The notes: generated by a model not told the origin, from the letters alone. A stretch of 41,591 nt of DNA from Anaerolineae bacterium (GCA_016789005.1 JAEURA010000005.1:1-41591); one strand, 5' to 3'; shown: positions 1 to 8,021, counted from the stretch's first letter. Made by a program: numbers and translations.

Positions 1-251
1 CACACCGACGCCAACAGCAGCTCCCCTTCCATCCAGGCGAAGGGTTCGCCGATGCACAGGCGCGGACCGCCGCCGAACGGAAAATAGGCGTAGCGCGGGC
101 GGTCTGCCTGCGCGTCCGGCGCGAACCGCTCCGGCTGGAACGCCGCCGGCTCTGACCAGAAGCGCGGATCGCGGTGCAGCAGATAGTGGCTCATCAGCAC
201 CGTTGAACCGGCGGGGATGAGCCACAGGCGAGAGACTAGGGTGGGGTCGCC
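1..251 (-). pseudogene. Cytochrome P450, C-terminal remnant (partial)
   Basis: Read on the minus strand, this stretch encodes the last third of a bacterial P450. It shows a beta-sheet segment (LIPAGSTVLMSHYLLHRDPR), the PERF region, and the haem-binding signature FPFGGGPRLCIG, whose Cys codon is at 54-56. It runs off the left edge. The reading frame starts directly after, and in frame with, the TAG stop of the ABC permease gene at 252-254, so the I-helix, the ExxR motif and the whole N-terminal two thirds are absent. An ATG exists at 194, but a protein starting there could not fold as a P450. I infer a decayed or rearranged gene; an assembly join is possible. Its position at the end of a diterpenoid/ABC gene run suggests it once oxidised the pathway product. 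Confidence 0.8.
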
Positions 252-1523
252 CTATTTGCTGAAGCGGAAGCGCGCCACCCCGATGGCAAAGAGCGCCGCC
301 GTCGCCGCCAGCAGCACCGCGATCGGCACGATCACGTCGCCGATGCCGCCGCCGTAAAAGATGATCTCCCGGTAGGCATCCATCGCCCAGGCAATGGGTG
401 AAACATGTCCGATGACCCGCATCCACTCCGGCACAATTTCCAGGGGCCACCACGCGCCGCCCAGCGGAGCCAGCGTCAGCGACATGAACAGGGTGATCCC
501 CTGCGCCTGCATGTCGGTGGTGATGAACGTGGTCAGCGCCAGCGCCAGCGCCGTGACGCAGGCGGTGTAAGCGATCATCACCGGCAGCATGGTCAGCGGC
601 TGGCTGCCGAAAGTGACGCCCAGGGCGAGCGCCCCGAATCCGAACAGCACGGCGTACTGGATCATGCCCATGACGAAGCGCGCCAGCAGCTTGCCGCCGA
701 GGATCTGTGCCCGGCTGATCGGCAGCGTGGCGAGCCGCTGAAGCGTCCAGTTCTTGCGCTCCAGGATGAAGGCGGAAGCGGCGGGCAGCACGGTGAACAT
801 GACGTACATCGAGGCGATGCCGGGGATCGACTGCGCAAAGCCACCCCCGCTCGTCTGCGTCGTGGCAGGATCGAGCGCTGCCTGCACCGTCTCGACGGTG
901 ATGAGGTCCGCCGCCCAGCCTGCCGCTGCCCGCCCTCGAATTTCCTCCAGGAAGGCGGCGCGGTCGGCGTCATCGCTGAATTGCAGGAATGACAGCGAAT
1001 CGGCGACCTGTCCGCCGACCTGGACGGCGATCTGGGCGCCGCTCAGGCGCGTCGCCGCCGACTGCACCGCCTGCAGGATGTAGCTGGGCGCGGTGGCGTC
1101 TTCGTTGGAACGGTAGATGACGCTGACCGCCTCACCGCGCGCCAGCGCCGCGCCGAAGCCCGACGGAATCTCCAGCGTCGCCAGCGATACTTTGTCTTCC
1201 AGTCGGGTCTGCGCCAGTTCCGCCGTCAGCGCCTCGTCACCCAACTGGCAGAGGTCCGCTTCGGTCTGATCCATCGGGCACAGGACGAGATTGGCGTTGC
1301 CGGCGCGCACGGCGTCAAGGAACTGCGCCGACATGGCGCTGGCGTCCGCGTCGAAACCATCCACGCGCAGACTGACCGTACCGCCGCCGGTGAAACCCGC
1401 GCCGTTGGCATAACCGACGGCGACCGAGATGACGATCGGCAGGATGACCAGATTGATCCAGATGCTGCGATCCTTGAAGATGATTCGCAGGTCATTGAGG
1501 GCAATATCGAGAATGCGCTGCAT
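252..1523 (-). CDS. ABC-2 type transporter permease (distal)
   Basis: Membrane subunit of an ABC-2 exporter, 423 aa. One N-terminal membrane segment (about residues 20-40) is followed by a roughly 190-residue extracytoplasmic domain and then five or six hydrophobic segments from about residue 230 to 415. A charged re-entry motif, ERKNWTLQRLATLPISRAQI, precedes the C-terminal bundle; this arrangement is typical of YhgE/DrrB/YadH-like permeases. The start is an ATG with an AGAGGGGC Shine-Dalgarno-like stretch upstream. It lies just downstream of a second, divergent permease (1541-2872) and an ATPase (2976-3989), so the three should form a heteromeric pump. The substrate is not visible; proximity to terpene genes makes a lipophilic terpenoid a reasonable guess. 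Its stop codon abuts the P450 remnant. Confidence 0.9.
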   Translation of the reverse strand: MQRILDIALNDLRIIFKDRSIWINLVILPIVISVAVGYANGAGFTGGGTVSLRVDGFDADASAMSAQFLDAVRAGNANLVLCPMDQTEADLCQLGDEALTAELAQTRLEDKVSLATLEIPSGFGAALARGEAVSVIYRSNEDATAPSYILQAVQSAATRLSGAQIAVQVGGQVADSLSFLQFSDDADRAAFLEEIRGRAAAGWAADLITVETVQAALDPATTQTSGGGFAQSIPGIASMYVMFTVLPAASAFILERKNWTLQRLATLPISRAQILGGKLLARFVMGMIQYAVLFGFGALALGVTFGSQPLTMLPVMIAYTACVTALALALTTFITTDMQAQGITLFMSLTLAPLGGAWWPLEIVPEWMRVIGHVSPIAWAMDAYREIIFYGGGIGDVIVPIAVLLAATAALFAIGVARFRFSK

Positions 1524-1540
1524 GGCTCAAAAGCCCCTCT

Positions 1541-2872
1541 CTACACGCTCAGCCGGCGGTTGAAGATGAACAAGCCCGCGCTGAAGAACACCGCCCCCAG
1601 GATCAGCAGCACCAGCAGGTTCAAGCCGATGTCCGTCTGGTTCTGCGACAGTTTATTGAAGGCTTCGACGCCCCAGTAGTTGACCGTCAGCCGGCTGATC
1701 ACGTTCGCGCCGGGGACGGCGTCAATGCTGAAGAACGCCCCGCTGAACAAGCCGAACAGGATGGAGATGATGCTGCCGATGGTGTTGCCCTGCTCCGGCG
1801 TGCGCACCAGACCGGCGACCAGCGCCGCCACCCCGGAAGCCGCCAGCGAGACGCACAGGATCACCAGCGCCAGCAGGAAGAGATTCGTCCCCCAGATGAA
1901 CTGAAGTTCGCCGGCGATCAGGCTGCCGACCAGGGTCAGCGCCAGGATCAGGATGATCACCTGCGCCACGCAGCTGATGAATGTGCCGACCATCTTGCCC
2001 AGCAGCAGCACCATGCGCGGCGTCGGCGTGACGATCTGACGCTGAAGCGTCCAGGCGCGCCGCTCTTCCATGACGTTGTTCGCGCCAGCCATCGCCGTGA
2101 ACATCATGAAGAAGACCGCCTGCGCCGAGCCGAACGAGACCAGCGGGTTGAATGCCGCCGTCTCGCCGGTCACGCTCTGCTGTTCGATGCGGATCAGCGC
2201 GGCGTCCGGGCTGAAGGCGGCGGAGAAGTCGGGGTTGAAGCCGCCGCCCCCCGCCGCCGCCGCAAACTGCAAGCCGAACAGCGGGTCGGTGCTCGCCCGC
2301 TCGGTCAGCGCGCCGATGGTCGAGGCGATGGTGATGCTGCCCATCGCGATCTGGTTGCTGAAGCCCTCGACGATGCTGCGGATGATGCTCGCCGAAACCG
2401 GCGCGGCAGGACTGGCATAGACTTCGATCTGCACCGGCGTCAGCTCGGTCTGAGTCTGCGTGGTGGTGATGCTGGCGGTGAATTCTGGCGGGATGATGAT
2501 CGCCGCTGAATAGTCGCCGGCGTTGACCCCGGCGCGCGCCGCTTCCGCTGTCTCCAGTTCGACGGCGTCGGTGAGCTGATGCAGGACGTTTTCGGGGTCG
2601 GGTTCGCCCTGGGGCACGAGCAGATCGATGAAGGTCTGCCCCTGGTTCAATGGGCTGCCGCCGAATTCGACGCCCTGGTCGAGGTTGACCACGGCGACCG
2701 GGATGTTCTGGACGGGGACGTCGCTGCCGCCCCCGCCGATGAAACCACCGAACGCCAACCCGATGATGGATGCCAGCGCCAGCGGCGTGACGATCATGAT
2801 CAGGATCAGGTTGCGGTCGGTGAACGTGATGTACAGGTCCTTATAGGCAATGACCCAGATTTTGCGCAGCAT
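1541..2872 (-). CDS. ABC-2 type transporter permease (proximal)
   Basis: Second ABC-2 membrane subunit, about 443 aa. It has a first membrane helix near residues 20-45, a large extracytoplasmic domain of about 200 residues containing a Gly/Ala-rich patch, then five membrane helices from about residue 245 to the end. The motif EERRAWTLQRQIVTPTPRMV corresponds to ERKNWTLQRL in the neighbouring permease, so the two are distant paralogues. I place the start at the second ATG (2872) because GGAG sits 6 nt before it; an ATG at 2884 adds four residues and has a poorly spaced AGGA. The next gene starts 17 bases downstream. It probably pairs with the 252-1523 permease and the 2976-3989 ATPase. Confidence 0.9.
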   Translation of the reverse strand: MLRKIWVIAYKDLYITFTDRNLILIMIVTPLALASIIGLAFGGFIGGGGSDVPVQNIPVAVVNLDQGVEFGGSPLNQGQTFIDLLVPQGEPDPENVLHQLTDAVELETAEAARAGVNAGDYSAAIIIPPEFTASITTTQTQTELTPVQIEVYASPAAPVSASIIRSIVEGFSNQIAMGSITIASTIGALTERASTDPLFGLQFAAAAGGGGFNPDFSAAFSPDAALIRIEQQSVTGETAAFNPLVSFGSAQAVFFMMFTAMAGANNVMEERRAWTLQRQIVTPTPRMVLLLGKMVGTFISCVAQVIILILALTLVGSLIAGELQFIWGTNLFLLALVILCVSLAASGVAALVAGLVRTPEQGNTIGSIISILFGLFSGAFFSIDAVPGANVISRLTVNYWGVEAFNKLSQNQTDIGLNLLVLLILGAVFFSAGLFIFNRRLSV

Positions 2873-2975
2873 GGTGTTCTCCATGTTCCTGGAGGGGAGC
2901 TGGGGCTTGATGGCTCATCGTCGAGGCATCAGACTCAGCAGCTCCAACGCGGGCGACGACGCGCTTTTCGACCGA

Positions 2976-3989
2976 TCAGTCGCGCAGGGCGCGCCCGGTC
3001 AGATGCAGGAAGACGGCTTCCAGGTCGGGTTCGCGCACTTCGACGGACAGGATATCCAGACTGGACTCGTCGGCGAGGCGAATGATGTCCGGCAGCGCCT
3101 TGCGTCCCCGCGTGGCATAGACGGTGAGAATGCCTTCGGCGGTGGCGAGCGCCCCGGCGTCGCTGTTGGCGATCTCGCGCCGTTCGTACCGCGCGCGGGT
3201 CGCCGTCGCCGCTTCGCTCTCGATGCGCCGCAGCAGCGCCTCCGCGACGGGCTGTTCGCCCACCTTGAAGATCAGGCGGTCTTCCTCGCCCACCTTCTGG
3301 ATCAGCTCGCCGACCGTGCCGAGCGCGATCATCTGTCCGTGATCGATGATGCCCACCCGGTCGCTGATCTCCTGGACTTCCTCCATCAGGTGCGAGGTGT
3401 ACAGCACGGTCATCTTCAGTTCGTCGCGCAGGCGCAGCACGGTGTCGAGGATGCGTCGGCGGTTCTGCGGGTCGATGCCGACCGTCGGCTCGTCCATGTA
3501 GATCAGCTGCGGCTTGTGCAGCATGCCGATGCCGATATTCACCCGCCGCTTCATGCCGCCGGAGAAGTTATCGACCTTGTCCCTGTCGCGGTCGCCCAGA
3601 TCGATCAGGTCGAGGACCTCATCGACGGCACGGTCCAGTTCTTTACCCCCCAAGCCGTGCATCTTGCCGAAGAATTGGAGGTTCTGCCGGGCGCTGAGGG
3701 TGGGATAGAGAGCGATCTCCTGCGGGACCACGCCGAGCATTTTCTTGGCAGCCAGCGGGTTTTTGGTGATCGAATTTCCGCCGATCAGCGCATCGCCCTG
3801 GGTGGGCGTCAGCAGCCCGCTGATCATCGAGATGGTGGTGGTTTTTCCTGCGCCGTTAGGTCCCAAAAGGCTGAAGATCTCGCCGCGGCGAATCTCCAGA
3901 GTCACGTCTTTGACTGCGAAAAAAGTCTCTCCGTTATCACGCTTGAACTGTTTGCTCAAGCCGCGCACCTGTACCAGCGTCTCCTGCAT
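2976..3989 (-). CDS. ABC transporter ATP-binding protein (ABC-2 exporter)
   Basis: Cytoplasmic ATPase of the exporter, about 337 aa. Visible motifs are Walker A GPNGAGKTTT, a Q-loop near VVPQEIALYP, the signature FSGGMKRR, Walker B LIYMDEP and the H-loop YTSHLMEEV. The C-terminal extension ends LEAVFLHLTGRALRD, the ending seen in DrrA/CcmA-like drug or natural-product exporters. The ATG at 3989 is preferred because AAGGGGGA lies about 8 nt upstream; an in-frame extension to 4076 exists but has no conservation to support it. It is the first gene of an ATPase-permease-permease unit, separated from the first permease by about 100 nt. Confidence 0.95.
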   Translation of the reverse strand: MQETLVQVRGLSKQFKRDNGETFFAVKDVTLEIRRGEIFSLLGPNGAGKTTTISMISGLLTPTQGDALIGGNSITKNPLAAKKMLGVVPQEIALYPTLSARQNLQFFGKMHGLGGKELDRAVDEVLDLIDLGDRDRDKVDNFSGGMKRRVNIGIGMLHKPQLIYMDEPTVGIDPQNRRRILDTVLRLRDELKMTVLYTSHLMEEVQEISDRVGIIDHGQMIALGTVGELIQKVGEEDRLIFKVGEQPVAEALLRRIESEAATATRARYERREIANSDAGALATAEGILTVYATRGRKALPDIIRLADESSLDILSVEVREPDLEAVFLHLTGRALRD

Positions 3990-4261
3990 CGAAGCATCCC
4001 CCTTGTGGTCCGCGCACCGCTGACGAATCGCGCGTGCAAGCCGTACCAGAACCGTCTCTCTTGGGTCGGGCAGCATGATTCCCGCCTGCCTGGAGAGGTG
4101 GTTTCTGTATAGATTTACGCAGATTCTAGATCGGAGGTTGCGGACCCTGTGATAGGCAGGAGAACCAAGTTCTGCGAATCCTCACGTGAATAGGTTAGCT
4201 TGACGTTGCGCTACGATCACCGCACAAAAAAACAGCCTGCGCGTCGCCCACACCGCGCCGG
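3990..4261. other. Intergenic region between HAD gene and ABC operon
   Basis: A 272-base gap with no credible gene. Its right end holds a weak terminator-like hairpin for the upstream operon. AT-rich -10-like hexamers occur (TAGAAT, TATACA and TATCAC on the minus strand), but none has a well-spaced good -35, so the promoter of the ABC unit cannot be fixed by eye. The best of the weak candidates is TTCGCA-18-TATCAC around 4150-4185. Confidence 0.4.
4226..4258 (-). terminator. Weak terminator after the HAD gene
   Basis: On the minus strand just past the HAD stop there is a short GC stem (GCGCG with CGCGC, loop of about 10) followed, after AGGCTG, by seven T residues. The stem is short and slightly removed from the T-run, so termination may be partial and the ABC genes could be read through from the terpene promoter. 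Confidence 0.35.
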
Positions 4262-4930
4262 CTACATCAGGTCGCGCAGACTCCTGATCCGCCGGGTGTT
4301 CGCCGGCAGCGGCAGATTCTTATAGCGCTCGCGCCGGTCAAGGATGATGCACGGCAGTCCGCAGTTGGTGGCGAACGCCGCCTCTGACCAGGGATCGTCG
4401 CCCACAACAATGGTGTTATCGATTTGCAGCCCCGGCTCCAGGTTGCGCACGTAGTCGAACATGCTGCGATCCGGCTTGCGAGAGCAGCCGAAGCACAGGT
4501 CCGGGGTGAGCACGCGCTGCACGTAGTAGGTGATGTCCAGTTCGACCGCCAGCTGTGGGGCGCGACTGTTGTTCGACATGATCAGCACCCGCCGCCCCAT
4601 CTGAGCGAGCTGCTGCAAAAACGGCAGGGCGTCGTCGAAGAGGCGGTAGGTGAAGCCCGATTCCACGCGCGACTGAAGATCGGCTTTGAGCACTTCGGCA
4701 TCCTTCCAGCCGACCTCGGCGACAAAACCGTCGATCAGTTGGGCGATGTTGGCGTCGTCTCTGGCGGCAAACGCCTGCGCCCTCAGGATTGCCGAACCGC
4801 GCAGCGCCGGATCAATGGTCAGTTTGTGCGCCTGCATGAATTCCGGCAGCAGCGTCTCGATTGCCCAGGTCATTGGACCCACCGCCAGGGTGTCGTCGAA
4901 ATCCAGGATCCAATTCACGTAGTCCGTCAT
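4262..4930 (-). CDS. HAD-superfamily hydrolase, putative phosphatase of the terpene operon
   Basis: HAD-like hydrolase, 222 aa. Motif I is DFDDT (residues 10-14, nucleophile D10 and acid/base D12), motif II is VLIMSNNS, the motif III lysine lies in SRKPDRSMFDYV, and motif IV is VVGDDPWSE. A helical cap occupies about residues 20-95, as in subfamily I phosphatases. It begins 3 nt after the stop of the Rv3378c-like gene and is the last gene of a three-gene operon with the diterpene cyclase. HAD phosphatases are known partners of class II terpene cyclases (HAD-cyclase fusions making drimenol; fungal drimane pathways), so removal of phosphate from a cyclised diphosphate or monophosphate is a reasonable inference. 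A generic housekeeping phosphatase is the alternative. Confidence 0.85.
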   Translation of the reverse strand: MTDYVNWILDFDDTLAVGPMTWAIETLLPEFMQAHKLTIDPALRGSAILRAQAFAARDDANIAQLIDGFVAEVGWKDAEVLKADLQSRVESGFTYRLFDDALPFLQQLAQMGRRVLIMSNNSRAPQLAVELDITYYVQRVLTPDLCFGCSRKPDRSMFDYVRNLEPGLQIDNTIVVGDDPWSEAAFATNCGLPCIILDRRERYKNLPLPANTRRIRSLRDLM

Positions 4931-4933
4931 GGC

Positions 4934-5911
4934 TCACTCATCTTCTTCGTCGGCGCTCGGACCAGGGTGCAGCAAGCCAAGCGTGCTGTGCGGGTCGGCG
5001 CGCAGTGCTGCCACCCGTGCCCGCTCGGCGATCAGCATCTCATGCGTCATCTGTCCTTCGTAGTCCTTCTGGCGCGAACGCCGCCCACGCCCCCGAATTA
5101 CGTCGTCGAGGATCGTTTGCAGCGTCTCGCGGGTGGTGAACAACGACGGGTACGGCGTGTAGTACAGGCGGACATTTCTGCCGGGCAGCAGCGCCAGAGA
5201 CAGCTGTGCCCGCAGCTTCAGATCGCCCTTGCGGTTGGTGCCCAGGTAGAAGTGCGGTTCAGGGATCTCGGTGCCGAAGGCGGCGCGGGCGTAGAAACGG
5301 AAGAGCTTCTGAAACAGCGCTTCCATATCGCGTTCGCCGCTCAGTTCCTGGTCCATAGCATCGCGATCGGCGCCGCTCATGCTCTGCACCGCCTGCCAGA
5401 AGGTCAGCGGCGGAATCGGCGCGATCTCCCAGATCAGTTTGCGCCGTCCCGGTTGGTATGCCCACGCCTGCTGAAACGCCGTGAACGCCGTGGCGATCTG
5501 GCGTCCCGTCGTCTCTGGCGCAAGCCGCTGAAGCGGTTCCAGCCCCGGAAAGTATGGGTCGATGCCCTCTTCGCGGTAGAAACGCTGAAACTCGTCGTCG
5601 ATGAGCCACATCACCAGACGGGCGAAGCGGTCGGCATATTCCTGCCCGCGTTCGTAGAAGCTCTGGTAGGAAAGGACGGGCATGATCAGATTCTGCCCGC
5701 CGAGGTCGAAGAACATGCGCGCAAGGTTGACGTAGCCGGCGCGGGTGAAGCGCGCATAGGCTGCTGGATCGGCAATCTTCCCAGGAGGATCGCCGGTGTC
5801 ATGTTCCAGGATGTAGCTCGTGCGCGTGCCGCCTATCGAGATGATGCCGGTCAGCCCTTCGGGGAAATGCGCGCGAACCCCTGCCGCGAATTCGCCGGTG
5901 GGTGTGCTCAT
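4934..5911 (-). CDS. Rv3378c-like diterpene synthase (tuberculosinol/kolavelool synthase family)
   Basis: 325 aa. By eye it aligns along its length with M. tuberculosis Rv3378c, the cis-prenyltransferase-fold enzyme that converts tuberculosinyl diphosphate to tuberculosinol. Shared landmarks are the P-loop-like GTR motif (GGTRTSYILE against DGTRRWFHLE), ARMFFDLGGQNLIMPVLS against LKMLFEHGIETVISPIFS, ERGQEYADRF against DRGDRYIVQA, IDDEFQRFYREE against NDEEILSFYKEH, and a C-terminal block (LYYTPYPSLFTTRETLQTIL) matching [20 protein letters not shown]. The position of the catalytic Asp34 of Rv3378c is Gly27 here, so chemistry may differ. An AGGA motif lies 9 nt before the ATG. It sits 9 nt after the class II cyclase gene, the same pairing as Rv3377c-Rv3378c and the Herpetosiphon kolavelool genes. 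The family assignment is from memory of those sequences, not a search. Confidence 0.8.
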   Translation of the reverse strand: MSTPTGEFAAGVRAHFPEGLTGIISIGGTRTSYILEHDTGDPPGKIADPAAYARFTRAGYVNLARMFFDLGGQNLIMPVLSYQSFYERGQEYADRFARLVMWLIDDEFQRFYREEGIDPYFPGLEPLQRLAPETTGRQIATAFTAFQQAWAYQPGRRKLIWEIAPIPPLTFWQAVQSMSGADRDAMDQELSGERDMEALFQKLFRFYARAAFGTEIPEPHFYLGTNRKGDLKLRAQLSLALLPGRNVRLYYTPYPSLFTTRETLQTILDDVIRGRGRRSRQKDYEGQMTHEMLIAERARVAALRADPHSTLGLLHPGPSADEEDE

Positions 5912-5920
5912 GCTTTTTTC

Positions 5921-7396
5921 CTAAGATTTGTGCCGTTCATAGGCAAACAGCGCGCTCAGGACCGCCGCTTTCACCGGATACGTCGGTGTGTACAGCCCTT
6001 TGTTGATCCACAGTGCCGGGTGTTCCAGATCATACAGATGATCGTACAGGTAGCCCGCAGCCTCGTCGATCTGGGCGATGTCGATCAGCTCCACCCGCTC
6101 CCGCCAGAACAGCAGCGCTTCCAGGCAGTACGCCGTTTCTTCCGGGCTCGAACTGCCCAGATAGCCCCATCCGCCATCGTCGCGCTGAGTATTGAGCATC
6201 CAGTTCAGGCGCGACCGGGCGAGATTGTCGTCAAAACCGCTCAGCGCCGGCAGCGAAAAGCCGCTGACATAGTACGGCGACGCATGCCATTTATCCCACC
6301 AGAACGAGCCGGTCACATCCTGTTCGCGCAGGAATTTCGTCAGCTTGTCCACCCACCTGTGATCGATTTCAGGATCATCGCTTTCCAGCAGGGTCGCCAG
6401 CAGCCGCGCATTGGCGCTCAGCGAGGGATCGGTCTCACCATGGAAGGTGACGAAGTGATCGCCCACTTCGAAGAAGGCAAACGCGCCGGCGTTGGGCGAA
6501 TAACTGCCCCAGCGCAGCAGGGTATAGGCGGCGGCGGTATCGTCCACGTCGGGGACAGGGAAATGCGTCGCAAGGCAGATTCCCCGCTCCGGCGACCAGC
6601 GCCCCCAGAGATAGGCAAGAATCTGCTGGACGACTGGGTGATCAGAGGTGATCGCCCCGGCGAGGCGCAGATGATTCAGCGACCAGACGATCTCAAACAC
6701 ATCGATAGGGGCGAGCGCCGGAATGCCGCCGCCGCGTCCAGCCTGGCGCAGCGTCTCCAGATAACGCAGCCCTCCCTCGTGGTGATGCGCCATCAGATAG
6801 GCAGCGGTCGCCGCCGGCGAAATGCTGATCGATCCGTTCGTCTCGAAGAGGTCGTCTCCGTCTTTGAACGCCGAACGCATTCCTTCCAGCGAGAAGGTCA
6901 GAGTCGTGCCGCGCCAGTTGCGGTCGGGGTTCTTGAGCAGCACATTCATTTTGCGATAATACGAGTCGCGATGACGCAGCGGAGGACGAGGCACGTGCAG
7001 CCCCATATTCTCCGCCTCTTCACCCAGCGAAAGCGCCAGCAGCGGGAACCCGACGGTATCGTTAGCATCTGAGTGCAGATGTCCGATCAAATGCCACAGC
7101 GCCGCGACGCCGCGCTTGATGCGCCGCTCATCGCGGTAGCCGTTGCCCAGTTCCTGCAGGGCGACCACCGCCGCCAACGTCGAAATGAACCGGTCATGAA
7201 AGAAGTGATGCTTGGCTCCCCAGGTCCCGTCGTCGTGCTGATTCTGGCGCAGCCAGTCCAGCGAGTCCGAAAACTGTGGATAGCGGGGAGCGAGCCGGGC
7301 GACCCAGGCGGTCTCGTAGGCGCTCGGCTCGGTCTTGCCTCCTCCCAGTTCCGTCAATAGGGTCTCGATTGCCTGGTTGAGTGAGTTGTCTGCCAC
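5921..7396 (-). CDS. Class II diterpene cyclase
   Basis: Protonation-initiated cyclase of the squalene-hopene cyclase/copalyl diphosphate synthase superfamily, 491 aa from a GTG start at 7396, close to the 501 aa of Rv3377c. The acid motif is DVDDTA (residues 283-288) in a FPVPDVDDTAAAY context. The N-terminal SAYETAW corresponds to the SxYDTAW motif of diterpene cyclases. Alpha-barrel QW-like repeats are HDDGTWG and RDDGGWG, and the ending LWINKGLYTPTYPV is characteristic of bacterial class II diterpene cyclases. It should act on geranylgeranyl diphosphate and keep the diphosphate, leaving a substrate for the next gene. AGGA 5 nt before the GTG decides the start; an in-frame TTG at 7429 would add 11 residues. 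It is the first gene of the operon. The exact product (halimadienyl, kolavenyl, copalyl or other) cannot be read from sequence. Confidence 0.9.
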   Translation of the reverse strand: MADNSLNQAIETLLTELGGGKTEPSAYETAWVARLAPRYPQFSDSLDWLRQNQHDDGTWGAKHHFFHDRFISTLAAVVALQELGNGYRDERRIKRGVAALWHLIGHLHSDANDTVGFPLLALSLGEEAENMGLHVPRPPLRHRDSYYRKMNVLLKNPDRNWRGTTLTFSLEGMRSAFKDGDDLFETNGSISISPAATAAYLMAHHHEGGLRYLETLRQAGRGGGIPALAPIDVFEIVWSLNHLRLAGAITSDHPVVQQILAYLWGRWSPERGICLATHFPVPDVDDTAAAYTLLRWGSYSPNAGAFAFFEVGDHFVTFHGETDPSLSANARLLATLLESDDPEIDHRWVDKLTKFLREQDVTGSFWWDKWHASPYYVSGFSLPALSGFDDNLARSRLNWMLNTQRDDGGWGYLGSSSPEETAYCLEALLFWRERVELIDIAQIDEAAGYLYDHLYDLEHPALWINKGLYTPTYPVKAAVLSALFAYERHKS

Positions 7397-7529
7397 GCTC
7401 TTCCTCGTCGTCGTTAGCGTTCGGTTCAATCACGCAGACGCGCCCCTGGTGGGTTGATGCGCGCTCTGCGCAGAATGGCGACCACCTTCAGTGCTGTGTC
7501 CGGCAAATCGCATCACACCAGTAGATGCC

Positions 7530-7558
7530 AGTGTAATAGATATTTACAAAGTTCACAA
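7530..7558 (-). promoter_or_regulatory. Promoter of the diterpene operon
   Basis: On the minus strand TTGTGA (7553-7558) and TACACT (7530-7535) are separated by exactly 17 bp in an AT-rich island. Each box matches the sigma-70 consensus at 4 of 6 positions. Transcription would start near 7523 and leave a leader of about 125 nt before the GTG of the cyclase. Confidence 0.55.
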
Positions 7559-7578
7559 TTACGAAGAGTTATATTTTT

Positions 7579-7590
7579 GTTATATATAAC
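7579..7590. promoter_or_regulatory. Perfect 12-bp palindrome, possible operator
   Basis: GTTATATATAAC lies about 20 bp upstream of the -35 box of the diterpene operon promoter. It stands out as a perfect AT-rich palindrome in GC-rich DNA. A regulator site is possible, but no regulator gene is adjacent. TTGGCG-18-TATAAC, which overlaps it on the minus strand, could be a second promoter. Confidence 0.3.
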
Positions 7591-7663
7591 GCGCCAATGG
7601 AGATTTACTGTGGGACTTCTCTTCAGTGTAATTCAGCGCACATAACACGGCGCTTACCAGCAG

Positions 7664-7704
7664 AAAACAAAACCCCGTCCGGCGCACTATGGCGTCGGAC
7701 GGGG
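7664..7704 (-). terminator. Rho-independent terminator of the small gene
   Basis: Arms CCCCGTCCG (7673-7681) and CGGACGGGG (7696-7704) pair perfectly, and the stem extends inward by GCGC/GCGT with one wobble. On the minus strand the hairpin is followed by TTTTGTTTT. It closes the transcript of the 7761-7991 gene and insulates the diterpene operon. Confidence 0.85.
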
Positions 7705-7760
7705 GAGCGTGGCTACCTGTGGAGGGGGTGCAGCTTCCAGGCGGAAAGCCCTGATAGAGA

Positions 7761-7991
7761 TCAGTGATCCATCTTGAAGCGGACGGCGACGCCGGAAGGC
7801 AGATGGCGAGGCTCGAACGGCTCGCCGATGATTTCGATGTGCTTGGCGTGGCAGATCAGCTGAACATCCTGGCGCGGCACCGGCTTCCACCAGCGCGCCT
7901 CATAGACGTTGGGACCAACCTGTTCAATGGTGTCGGGAATAGCAGGTTCTACAGCCTTCCAGACATGCGCAAGTTCATATGTGGTCACCAT
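7761..7991 (-). CDS. Small hypothetical protein
   Basis: A 76-aa soluble protein with no signal peptide or membrane segment and no family I recognise. It has a Trp-rich middle (YEARWWKPVPRQDV) and an ending RFKMDH. The gene is supported by context: an ATG with GGGGGCGA about 8 nt upstream, a well-formed promoter (8022-8050) and a strong terminator (7664-7704), so it is a monocistronic unit. It stands between the diterpene operon and miaB, and nothing ties it to either. Confidence 0.65.
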   Translation of the reverse strand: MVTTYELAHVWKAVEPAIPDTIEQVGPNVYEARWWKPVPRQDVQLICHAKHIEIIGEPFEPRHLPSGVAVRFKMDH

Positions 7992-8021
7992 AAGTCGCCC
8001 CCGATCACAACCTTACACTTT

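Noticed and set aside
4424..7072. Long plus-strand open frame (882 codons) opposite the diterpene operon
   Set aside because: It lies antisense to three genes with clear motifs, has a composition rich in Arg/Gln/His as expected of a mirror frame in GC-rich DNA, and shows no domain.
7454..7645. Short plus-strand open frame (63 codons)
   Set aside because: It runs through the AT-rich promoter region of the diterpene operon and has no ribosome-binding site or recognisable sequence.
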